Shown: positions 1-5,856, counted from the stretch's first letter. The stretch is 5,949 bases of DNA from Methanobrevibacter sp. (GCA_009784145.1 WRCI01000107.1:1-5949); one strand, 5' to 3'. Notes: generated by a model not told the origin, from the sequence alone. A program made the numbers and translations.

Positions 1-1241
1 GATTCTTTTCTAACAGTATAAATAGTATTAGGGAAAAGGTGAGGTTTTCCATCTGCATCTCCTTCAAGTAATGTTTCAGTAAATGCTCTTTGTAAGATTC
101 TAGTTTCTTCTTCAAAATCACCATATGTTCCAACAGCTTTTCCTTTAGGTCCATAAGCAGTTTCATCTTGAAGGAAATCAGGAACACTAAATTCTAAGTT
201 CATACTTGTAAATGGAACTTGAGAACCTCTAGCTGCATAAGCCATGTTAAGGTTATATACCAACATTTGTACAGCTTGTTTAACTTTTTCATATGGAAGT
301 CCTTTTGCAAATGGTGCAACAAACACATTCCAAAGAGACATACCTTGTCCTCCAGACATGTTTTGCTGTGCTGCAAGCATGATTTCTCCAGTATGGTTCA
401 TTAAAGTTTCAATGTGATTAGGAGCTCCAGCTACAGAAGTGTGATCTCCTGTACCATCTACCTTAAGACCATATTTAATAAAGGTTCTAATATCATGTTG
501 CATACAATTTAATGGTCTTCCAGCAAAAAATTCAAGGTCATGAATATGTATATCACCAGACATGTGAGCATCAGCTAATTCACCTGGAAGCATATGTAAC
601 AAAGCATATTGTTTTAAAGCTTCATCAGCAACATATTTATGAACACTTTCTGGGTTGTGGATCATGTTAGCATTGTCACGAGATCCATTTTCAATTAGTG
701 ATGTAATATTATAAACAGGAATACCCAGCCGAGTATATCTACTTCTTAAATCTTCTAAACCATGTTCAACAAGTTTTGTGTTTACAATTTCCCTTATCAT
801 TGGAGCTGTAAGGTATTCTACATTAAGTTTTTTAAGTTCTTTCCAAACTTGAGAAGCAATTTCAAAAGCAGTTTCTTGAGAAGCGCCTGTTTCCTGAACA
901 AGTGTATTAGCTATTTTGCCTAAGTCAAAAGGTTCTATTTTATCTCTTGAAGTTCTAACCTTTAGTGTAGTAGTAGCTAAATATTTATTAGCAGTTTCTT
1001 CATCAATTTCAGACAATAACTCGTAAACAATTTTTTTTATTTCTTTAGTTGATATGCCATCATAAACAGAAGAAACTACATCAGAAATAATCTTGTCAGA
1101 CTCGAAAAATGGAGCTTCTACCATAACTAATGATTTAACTAATTTTTCATAGCTAAATTTCTCCATTACTCCATTATTTTTTTTAACACAGACTGTTGAT
1201 TTTTTTGACATGTTGTCTGCTATTTTAGTTTCGTTTTGCAT
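1..1241 (-). CDS. nrdD: anaerobic (class III) ribonucleoside-triphosphate reductase, N-terminal 413 residues; 3' end outside window
   Basis: NrdD reduces ribonucleoside triphosphates to dNTPs in the cytoplasm without oxygen, using a glycyl radical installed by the radical-SAM activase NrdG (not in this window). The frame is open from the ATG at 1241 to the left edge, so the C-terminal half is missing. Residues ~16-95 look like an ATP-cone. Residues ~93-178 look like a second one (DKIEPFDLGKI at 100-110, TAPMIREIVNTKLVEHGLED at 145-164, then RYTRLGIP). The reductase core follows: SGDIHIHDLEFF (228-239), RPLNCMQHDI (242-251), QQNMSGGQGMSLWNVF (292-307) and ARGSQVPFTSMNLEF (337-351). Cys246 matches the first essential cysteine of the family (E. 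coli Cys175). The thiyl-radical cysteine, about 210 residues further on in E. coli, and the C-terminal glycyl-radical and zinc sites would lie outside. The start is supported by an AGGGAG ribosome site 6 nt upstream. An alternative ATG at codon 11 has no such site. Function is confident; tandem cones moderately so. Confidence 0.95.
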   Translation of the reverse strand, partial: MQNETKIADNMSKKSTVCVKKNNGVMEKFSYEKLVKSLVMVEAPFFESDKIISDVVSSVYDGISTKEIKKIVYELLSEIDEETANKYLATTTLKVRTSRDKIEPFDLGKIANTLVQETGASQETAFEIASQVWKELKKLNVEYLTAPMIREIVNTKLVEHGLEDLRSRYTRLGIPVYNITSLIENGSRDNANMIHNPESVHKYVADEALKQYALLHMLPGELADAHMSGDIHIHDLEFFAGRPLNCMQHDIRTFIKYGLKVDGTGDHTSVAGAPNHIETLMNHTGEIMLAAQQNMSGGQGMSLWNVFVAPFAKGLPYEKVKQAVQMLVYNLNMAYAARGSQVPFTSMNLEFSVPDFLQDETAYGPKGKAVGTYGDFEEETRILQRAFTETLLEGDADGKPHLFPNTIYTVRKE

Positions 1242-1260
1242 TGTTAACTCCCTTTAACAA
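1241..1260 (-). repeat. inverted repeat 1 at the nrdD start (7-bp arms, 6-nt loop holding the SD)
   Basis: The arms at 1241-1247 and 1254-1260 are perfect reverse complements (TTGTTAA / TTAACAA) around the SD. In mRNA this could be a small hairpin presenting the SD in its loop and pairing the first base of the start codon. Each stem has only one G-C pair, so stability alone would be low. It could equally be a DNA operator half-site pair. The repeat is seen directly; the role is inferred. Confidence 0.6.
1248..1253 (-). promoter_or_regulatory. ribosome binding site of nrdD, in the loop of an inverted repeat
   Basis: On the minus strand AGGGAG lies 6 nt before the ATG at 1241 and matches the archaeal 16S anti-Shine-Dalgarno. 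It decides the nrdD start. It is exactly the 6-nt loop between two perfect 7-nt arms (TTGTTAA / TTAACAA), and the downstream arm takes in the A of the start codon. Confidence 0.8.
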
Positions 1261-1280
1261 TACAAAAATGCTTTTTTGTA
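1261..1280 (-). repeat. inverted repeat 2 in the nrdD leader (8-bp arms, 4-nt loop)
   Basis: TACAAAAA at 1261-1268 and TTTTTGTA at 1273-1280 are perfect reverse complements around a 4-nt loop. The repeat abuts inverted repeat 1 with no gap, so the two could form adjacent hairpins in the nrdD mRNA or neighbouring sites for a dimeric regulator. It has no long U-run after the stem, so it does not look like a terminator. Confidence 0.6.
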
Positions 1281-1281
1281 C

Positions 1282-1314
1282 TTATATTGCTGTGTAATTG
1301 CTAATGCAATATAA
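1282..1314 (-). repeat. inverted repeat 3 over the nrdD TATA/initiation region (9-bp arms)
   Basis: TTATATTGC at 1282-1290 and GCAATATAA at 1306-1314 are perfect reverse complements with a 15-nt spacer. A further ATTGC on the + strand in the spacer (1297-1301) gives three ATTGC/GCAAT elements in about 30 bp. On the minus strand the upstream arm coincides with the candidate TATA box, and the downstream arm falls near the expected transcription start. That is where an archaeal repressor would block TBP/TFB or polymerase. I do not recognise the binding protein. Confidence 0.55.
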
Positions 1315-1315
1315 A
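1308..1315 (-). promoter_or_regulatory. candidate TATA box of nrdD
   Basis: TTTATATT on the minus strand resembles the methanogen TATA consensus TTTATATA. Initiation would be expected roughly 25 nt downstream, near 1283-1289, giving a leader of about 40-45 nt that contains inverted repeats 1 and 2. Another possible box, TTTATATC (about 1409-1402), would give a ~140-nt leader. In DNA this A/T-rich such matches arise easily by chance. Confidence 0.4.
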
Positions 1316-1320
1316 GTAAA

Positions 1321-1350
1321 TTTAAATAAATTTAAATAAGTTTAAGTAAG
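1321..1350. repeat. three tandem 10-bp repeats just upstream of the nrdD TATA box
   Basis: TTTAAATAAA (1321-1330), TTTAAATAAG (1331-1340) and TTTAAGTAAG (1341-1350) are successive 10-bp units, each differing from the next by one base. The period is close to one helical turn, so A/T blocks face the same side of the helix. This could favour bending or bound histone/regulator next to the promoter. The role is inferred. Confidence 0.5.
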
Positions 1351-1562
1351 TAAATCCGCTACTTAAAATTAGCATTTTTATATTGTATTGTATAAAAGAT
1401 AGATATAAATAGCTCTTCTTTATCCATATTAAACCATATATTAGGATTTATATTAAATCACGATATATAAATCATAATATATGAATTATCTCTTTAAAGT
1501 TTTTGTATTTATATCATATAAAATTTATCAAATCATAAAGAAGATTCATTATGTTAATAATA

Positions 1563-1611
1563 TTTTATATTATAATAAATCTAATTTATTTTATATTATA
1601 AATCTAATTTA
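1563..1611. repeat. imperfect tandem duplication, 26 + 23 bp
   Basis: 1563-1588 and 1589-1611 share TTTTATATTATA followed by AATCTAATTTA. They differ only by a 3-nt insertion in the first copy. The final 15 bases (ATAAATCTAATTTAT) recur at 1671-1685. This looks like slippage or local duplication in low-complexity DNA. Confidence 0.6.
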
Positions 1612-1796
1612 TCTATATTCTTATCTATATATTAATAAATAAAATTATATATTCTATATAATATTTCACTATAAATCTAATTTATTGAATAAAAATATAT
1701 CTAATTGATAAAATACCTAATTAAATAATATATATAATTGAATAGAATGTATAATTGAATAAAATATACCTAATTGAATTAATATATCTAATTTAA
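1577..1796. repeat. dispersed CTAATT-centred repeat family
   Basis: CTAATT occurs seven times, at 1581, 1604, 1677, 1701, 1717, 1770 and 1788, all on the + strand and each preceded by an A/T-rich ATAAAT, ATAT or ATAC context. Two copies of ATAATTGAATA (1734-1744, 1751-1761) are interspersed. Spacing is irregular (16-73 nt). It may be a decayed tandem array or recurrent binding motif, and no known family is recognised. Confidence 0.45.
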
Positions 1797-1891
1797 AATT
1801 TATCAATTATTTTATTAGTACAAATAATATTAAATTATATATAACAAAGTAGTATATAAACCATTCGGACTATGACAAACAATTTTATAAA

Positions 1892-1982
1892 TAAATTATT
1901 ATTCTTTATAATTATTTTGTAATTATATTCTTTATGATTATTTCGTAAATCATTATTCTTTATAATTATTTTGTTAAATTAT
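1892..1982. repeat. three direct repeats of a 20-bp core, period 26-28 bp
   Basis: The core ATTCTTTATAATTATTTTGT is at 1901-1920 and identical at 1955-1974. The middle copy (1927-1946) differs at two positions. The intervening 6- and 8-nt spacers (AATTAT, AAATCATT) and the flanks resemble each other, so the whole is a short tandem array. It is not CRISPR: the spacers are too short and not unique. Iteron-like or regulatory function is possible but unsupported. Confidence 0.6.
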
Positions 1983-2020
1983 TACTTAATAATTAACTAA
2001 CAAAACATTTGTAAATTCTT

Positions 2021-2032
2021 ACATATATATGT
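2021..2032. repeat. 12-bp perfect palindrome
   Basis: ACATATATATGT is self-complementary. It lies alone in the gap about 195 bp past the polC stop. It could be an operator or a chance alternating A/T run; there is no supporting context. Confidence 0.25.
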
Positions 2033-2195
2033 TGCTAAAGTATTAAAAAATTGGAAGTTTTTGAATAATAAGAGAATCTTAGACAATTAATCAAACATTA
2101 AAGAAATCCAATATAGATTGAACAAAATACAAATAAACTCTCTTTTTTCAAAACAATATAACAGATAAACAATTACAAAACATGTACAATACTTT

Positions 2196-2220
2196 AAAAA
2201 ATATTTAAAAAAAGAAAAAA
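2196..2220 (-). terminator. T-rich intrinsic terminator after polC
   Basis: Reading the minus strand from the polC stop (2229-2227) there are T6 (2220-2215), T7 (2213-2207) and T6 (2201-2196) tracts within 25 nt and no stable stem. Archaeal RNA polymerase terminates at such runs without a hairpin. This supports separate transcription of polC and nrdD. Confidence 0.6.
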
Positions 2221-2226
2221 TAATAA

Positions 2227-5200
2227 CTATAAGAAAATATCTAAGGAACTTTGCTTAGATTTATCACTTTCAAATAAAGAATCAATACCGAATTCTTGAA
2301 TTTCTAGCCTTTGAGCAAGATAACGGCTGACTGGATATTTAGCTACTAAATCTCTAGATATTTCCAAATATTTTACTACAGAACCCTTAGAAACACTGAG
2401 AATGAGATTTTCTCCACATTTACATTTTCCAGTTAATGGAATACGCCTATATTTAGATCCACAACTAGTACATCTAACTTTTTGTTTTGAAAAAGCTCTT
2501 GAATTACCCATTATATCAGGCAAAAAGTGAGAGCTTAAAACTCCTTCTACAACTCCTTTTTGATCAACAGCTCTTATTTTTTCAGCTAAATGAATTTGAG
2601 AATTAACTTTTTCTTTCATAGAAGGTAGCTTTTTATACAAACAAAGATTTGGACCTGCATGAATACTTGAAGTATTATGTGAAAACATTAAATTTTCATA
2701 CTGAGCTTGTGTTCCAAGATGCATTCCTACATTATCAACAAAATCTAAAGCTTTAGATGGTTTGACCTTTTCATATGTTTTTTCAAAAAACTCTTCTGAA
2801 AAATGATCTAAAACATCAATATTATGAGATTCATCATCAATTTCTTCAGGATCTATTCTTGAAGATAAAACTAAAGGTGCATCCATACTTCCTCCACGAG
2901 TACTAGGGAGATAAGTTTTTGAAAAATTAATCAATGCATCTAAAAGAAGCATGATGGAATCTTCATCACTATCACAATTTCTTCTTTTAGCTGAATGGAA
3001 ATAAGGATGAGCATAACAAGCAAGTGCACTAGTAAAACCTACAATACGACCAAGAACCCCTGCAGAGGTGTGAGGAGCAAGACCTGCAATTAAATGACCA
3101 ATAAGGTCTTCTTTTTTCTGGACATTGTAAAATCTATCCATAGAATAAAATCTATCTAATAAATCATCTATAAATCTAGCTACATTAACTAAATATTCAC
3201 CACAATTATTAGATATAACCACATCTTGAACTTTTAATTCAATAATCTGATTATCTTTCTCAATAGGATTTCCATAAGCATCATTTTCATAACCCATTTC
3301 TTTAAGTTTATCTACAGTAACTCCAATTTCTTTTGGAATGAAATGTGTTAAAGGAAGATCAGTTGAATCATGGCGAATTGTAGCATCTTTAAAAGTGAAA
3401 ACATTATTTTTAGATCTTAAAATTCCTTTTTCAAGAGGTTCTGGAAGTTTAGATTCTGAAATCATCCCTTTAATTCCTTTTATTTCATCTAATCCACCTA
3501 CGCCTACTTCTTCAGATGCTTTTTTAAGTAATCTTGAAAGATTAACATTTTTCCTACCAGGAGTTCCTATTTCAGTTGGATGTCCACATTTTGGACAAAT
3601 AGCATAGAAAGAGCTGATTTTACAAGCAGGATTTTTACAAGTTCTCCTTGATATTTCAACAGCCAACCTTCCTTTTTTAGCTGCTTCAGCTACCAATCGC
3701 CTAGTTCCTCCAGCATTTCCAATAGGGAATAGTACATGTGGAGCAGGTCGCATTAACCGTTCTTTAGATTTTTCAGGACGTCCCACCCTAGTACCAATAT
3801 AAGTAGGAGCTTTATCCATTATTTTAATATTTCCAATCTTATTTACTAAATCTAAAGAATCATTAATATTTTCCCCACGATAGCTATTTTCATTATTAAA
3901 TAATGTATGAATTAAAGCATAAGCATCATCATGATTTAAAACTATTTTAACATCATCTCGCCCAATTCTACCTTCTACTGTATGAGGAACACCAATTACC
4001 TCTAAAATACGTTTTTGGTAAGATAAATCCAGTTTAAGCTGACTATTTACTTCTTCTTCATTAAAATTATCTTTATATTTATTAATCCACTTGATAAGAG
4101 CATTTAAATCATTGATAGAAACATCATTGTAACAATAAGTATATGCTGGGTGTAAAGGCACATTATAATAATTAGATACTGCAAAAGCATCTTTAGCTGA
4201 AATATAACTAAGTTCTTTATCTTCTAACTTAGAAAGATTATTTATATTCAAATCACTTTCTAAAGGTAAAACTTCAGCTAAATTTTCTTCTACCTCATAT
4301 TTTTCAGAATTTTTAATAGTTTCAATCCACCATTCTTCACACCATGGTGAAGGTAAAAGTGTTTGATTATTTCTTAAAAATTCTCCAAAAGCTACTAGCA
4401 TATCTCCTAAAAATAGTATTTCAGCTATATTGCCTTTAACAGATTTAGCATCTTTTACTGAGTTAATTTTAACAACATCACCATTTTTTAACTTAACTAA
4501 TGGACCTTCAATTGAATCAACTGGAACAACACAAGTTCCTTTTCCAGGTTTTTCAATCTTTAATTGAGTTCCAACAGCTAAAAATTCAAGTAATTCCATT
4601 GTAGCTGGATTAACTCCCATAGCAGCAAGTCCTGTATTTCTACTTCTTCCATAACGAAGACGAAACCCTCCTTTTTCTGAAGGATGACCTAAAACAGGTC
4701 TTCCACCTATAATATCTTGTATGTATTTAGGTTCTTCTTTAACAATAAGTTCTTCTTCTGTTTTTTCTTCTGTTCTTTCTTCTGTTCTTTCTTCTATTTT
4801 TTCTTCTGTTTTTTCTTCAACTTTTGTTCCCTTTGAATATCCTTCTAAAAAGTCCCATCCATCAAGTTTAAGACTGTGGGCATATTTTAAAACCTTTGAA
4901 GACTTTTGAATAACACCTTCCACCATAGCTAAAAGTGCCCCACCTCTAATATTATTGGTTTCAACACGTTCTAAATCTCTGTGAGAAACATCCACATTAT
5001 CAGTTGGTTCACCAGTAACTTCAACTCCAATGTTTCTAGCTGCAAGTCTAACCTCCTCAGGTGTAGGAGAATACTGAAGATTAGTAACTTCAGATTCATA
5101 AAGCTCCACTTCCTCAACATAACGTTCTATTTCAGCATCAATCGGTTTATAATCACTAAGTCCAGTGGATACTTTAATATAATCTCCAAGAAGAACTGCA

Positions 5201-5790
5201 AGAGCTGCTGCTGTTCCTCCAGCACTTCTAATAGGTCCTGCAAAATAAATTGCTAAATATTGGCTTCCATCAAAATTATCTTTTATTCTAACTTTAGCTA
5301 TTCCCTCAAGAGGTGCAGCTACAACACCTTCTGTTAAGATAGCTAATCCTGTACGAAGTGCTTGATCTGCTAATTGTTCCTTTTTTGTTTCAAAAGTCTC
5401 ACCAAATGATTCATAAATTACCTTAGTCCCTCTTGCACCACTTTGTTCTTTTGCAGTTCCATTAGCTAATGCTTTTTGAGCTTCAATATTTTCATCAATG
5501 ATTTGAGAAGATATTTCCCTAGTTATTTGAAAAGCTATTTCTTCACGAGAAATCCCTTCTTTTTCAGCTTCAATTTCTTTCATTCGATTAGCTACACCTT
5601 TAGGGCCAATAAGCCCTTCTACCCTTTCAGCCAAATCCTTAGCTAGAGGAATTTCTGTTTCAACTTCAACATCCTTGCCTTTAGAACGAGCTTCATTAGC
5701 TATTGCATAGAGTTCCTGAGTTTCTTTTTCCAAACGTTCAAAATATTCCATTTTTATAGTATTTTCAGAATCATCCATCTTATCCAACAC
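2227..5790 (-). CDS. polC: DNA polymerase II (family D) large subunit DP2
   Basis: DP2 is the catalytic subunit of the euryarchaeal replicative polymerase PolD. It pairs with the MRE11-like exonuclease subunit DP1 (polB, not here) and the PCNA clamp. Family blocks in order: YFAGPIRSAGGTAAALAVLL (182-201), GGRPVLGHPSEKGGFRLRYG (362-381), APTYIGTRVGRPEKSKERLM (661-680), a zinc site Cys718/723/732/735, LAPHTSAGVLGRIVGFTSAL (904-923), the catalytic NCDSDED (938-944; Asp940 and Asp942 by family knowledge), a C-terminal zinc site Cys1107/1110/1123/1125, and a PCNA-binding tail QSSLDIFL (1180-1187). The 1187 residues are within the usual range and there is no intein. Odd points are Ser941 in place of the usual Gly and an acidic tetrapeptide repeat at 323-346. 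The start is unsettled: 5790 is GTG, giving the longest frame; ATGs at 5778 (codon 5) and 5751 (codon 14, reading MEYFERLEKE) are alternatives, and none has a clear ribosome site. Identity is very secure. Confidence 0.98.
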   Translation of the reverse strand: MLDKMDDSENTIKMEYFERLEKETQELYAIANEARSKGKDVEVETEIPLAKDLAERVEGLIGPKGVANRMKEIEAEKEGISREEIAFQITREISSQIIDENIEAQKALANGTAKEQSGARGTKVIYESFGETFETKKEQLADQALRTGLAILTEGVVAAPLEGIAKVRIKDNFDGSQYLAIYFAGPIRSAGGTAAALAVLLGDYIKVSTGLSDYKPIDAEIERYVEEVELYESEVTNLQYSPTPEEVRLAARNIGVEVTGEPTDNVDVSHRDLERVETNNIRGGALLAMVEGVIQKSSKVLKYAHSLKLDGWDFLEGYSKGTKVEEKTEEKIEERTEERTEEKTEEELIVKEEPKYIQDIIGGRPVLGHPSEKGGFRLRYGRSRNTGLAAMGVNPATMELLEFLAVGTQLKIEKPGKGTCVVPVDSIEGPLVKLKNGDVVKINSVKDAKSVKGNIAEILFLGDMLVAFGEFLRNNQTLLPSPWCEEWWIETIKNSEKYEVEENLAEVLPLESDLNINNLSKLEDKELSYISAKDAFAVSNYYNVPLHPAYTYCYNDVSINDLNALIKWINKYKDNFNEEEVNSQLKLDLSYQKRILEVIGVPHTVEGRIGRDDVKIVLNHDDAYALIHTLFNNENSYRGENINDSLDLVNKIGNIKIMDKAPTYIGTRVGRPEKSKERLMRPAPHVLFPIGNAGGTRRLVAEAAKKGRLAVEISRRTCKNPACKISSFYAICPKCGHPTEIGTPGRKNVNLSRLLKKASEEVGVGGLDEIKGIKGMISESKLPEPLEKGILRSKNNVFTFKDATIRHDSTDLPLTHFIPKEIGVTVDKLKEMGYENDAYGNPIEKDNQIIELKVQDVVISNNCGEYLVNVARFIDDLLDRFYSMDRFYNVQKKEDLIGHLIAGLAPHTSAGVLGRIVGFTSALACYAHPYFHSAKRRNCDSDEDSIMLLLDALINFSKTYLPSTRGGSMDAPLVLSSRIDPEEIDDESHNIDVLDHFSEEFFEKTYEKVKPSKALDFVDNVGMHLGTQAQYENLMFSHNTSSIHAGPNLCLYKKLPSMKEKVNSQIHLAEKIRAVDQKGVVEGVLSSHFLPDIMGNSRAFSKQKVRCTSCGSKYRRIPLTGKCKCGENLILSVSKGSVVKYLEISRDLVAKYPVSRYLAQRLEIQEFGIDSLFESDKSKQSSLDIFL
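2230..2253 (-). other. PCNA-interacting (PIP) peptide at the DP2 C-terminus
   Basis: The last eight residues, QSSLDIFL, fit the PIP-box pattern Q-x-x-hydrophobic-x-x-aromatic-hydrophobic (Gln1180, Leu1183, Phe1186, Leu1187). They follow a charged, probably flexible stretch (SDKSK). Archaeal PolD is known to bind PCNA through such tails, so the gene is complete to its functional end. Confidence 0.75.
2416..2472 (-). other. C-terminal zinc-binding motif of DP2
   Basis: Cys1107-x2-Cys1110 and Cys1123-x-Cys1125, with Gly after each pair, form a four-cysteine zinc site typical of the DP2 C-terminal region. In characterised PolD this region helps hold the DP1 partner. The motif is seen; the partner role is family knowledge. 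Confidence 0.7.
2959..2979 (-). other. PolD catalytic aspartate motif, variant NCDSDED
   Basis: Residues 938-944 are the metal-binding signature of the PolD double-psi beta-barrel active site, shared in fold with multisubunit RNA polymerase. The form I know from Pyrococcus is NCDGDED. Here the middle Gly is Ser941 (codon AGT at 2970-2968). Both catalytic Asp residues are kept, and AKRRN before and the following region are intact. Confidence 0.8.
3586..3639 (-). other. internal zinc-binding motif of DP2
   Basis: Cys718-x4-Cys723-x8-Cys732-x2-Cys735 (RRTCKNPAC ... CPKCG) forms a zinc ribbon preceding the catalytic region, as in other DP2 proteins. All four ligands are present. Confidence 0.7.
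4753..4824 (-). repeat. 12-bp coding minisatellite in polC: six (K/R)(T/I/V)EE units
   Basis: Exactly six 12-bp units (72 bp), four reading TTCTTCTGTTTT or TTCTTCTGTTCT on the + strand, with variants at 4789-4800 and 4813-4824. They encode KVEE, KTEE, KIEE, RTEE, RTEE and KTEE (residues 323-346). The charged, probably helical or disordered insert sits between YSKGT and the conserved GGRPVLGHP block, where DP2 proteins vary in length. The repeat keeps frame, so copy-number changes would be tolerated as four-residue steps. Confidence 0.85.
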
Positions 5791-5856
5791 ATCTTTTAAT
5801 TTAACTAATAACTAATAATTAATAGCTAATAATATAGTAACTGTAAAAAAATTAGC

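Larger units (their letters stand above)
1351..2195. other. long A/T-rich intergenic region, no gene recognised
   Basis: This is most of the ~985-bp gap between polC and nrdD. I checked both strands for genes. The longest ATG frames are a 53-codon frame at 1481-1642 (+) and a 22-codon frame at 1427-1359 (-). Both lack a ribosome site, and the longer one is almost only Ile, Tyr, Asn, Leu and Lys. I see no tRNA-like fold or G/C-rich RNA. By hand count 1561-1860 has 28 G/C in 300 bases (about 9%). It holds the repeats listed separately. TATA-like strings are abundant, for example TATATAAA at 1853-1860 on the + strand, but none leads to a recognisable product. Confidence 0.6.

Noticed and set aside
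219..404. 61-codon open frame on the + strand
   Set aside because: It lies antisense inside nrdD, whose minus-strand frame shows strong family motifs throughout; no ribosome site.
1261..1280. Intrinsic terminator before nrdD
   Set aside because: The stem has one G-C pair and is followed by the nrdD ribosome site rather than a U-run, so attenuation is not supported.
1359..1427. 22-codon ATG frame on the - strand (starts MDKEELF) upstream of nrdD
   Set aside because: The first codons look plausible, but there is no ribosome site, it is very short and no family is recognised. It would matter only if the distal TATA box were used.
1481..1642. 53-codon ATG frame on the + strand in the gap
   Set aside because: No ribosome site; the product is nearly all Ile/Tyr/Asn/Leu/Lys as expected from A/T-rich DNA, and it runs through the tandem duplication.
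1853..1922. TATATAAA followed by a 16-codon frame starting at 1872 on the + strand
   Set aside because: Expected initiation near 1882 falls after the ATG, and the peptide is low-complexity.
1892..1982. Possible CRISPR array
   Set aside because: The 6-8 nt spacers resemble each other and the core is nearly all A/T; no cas genes.
1242..2226. Replication origin
   Set aside because: High A/T and repeats are suggestive, but I see no G-containing origin-recognition-box motif and no orc1/cdc6 gene in the window.
3338..3607. 89-codon open frame on the + strand
   Set aside because: Antisense shadow of the conserved core of polC.
4721..4909. 62-codon Ser-rich open frame on the + strand
   Set aside because: Its repetitive SSVFSSVLSS sequence is the antisense reading of the polC 12-bp repeat.
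4981..5256. 91-codon open frame on the + strand
   Set aside because: Antisense to conserved DP2 N-terminal blocks; composition is not protein-like.
2227..5790. Intein in DP2
   Set aside because: DP2 genes in some archaea carry inteins, but all conserved blocks here are continuous, and no intein-sized insert or splice-site motif is present.
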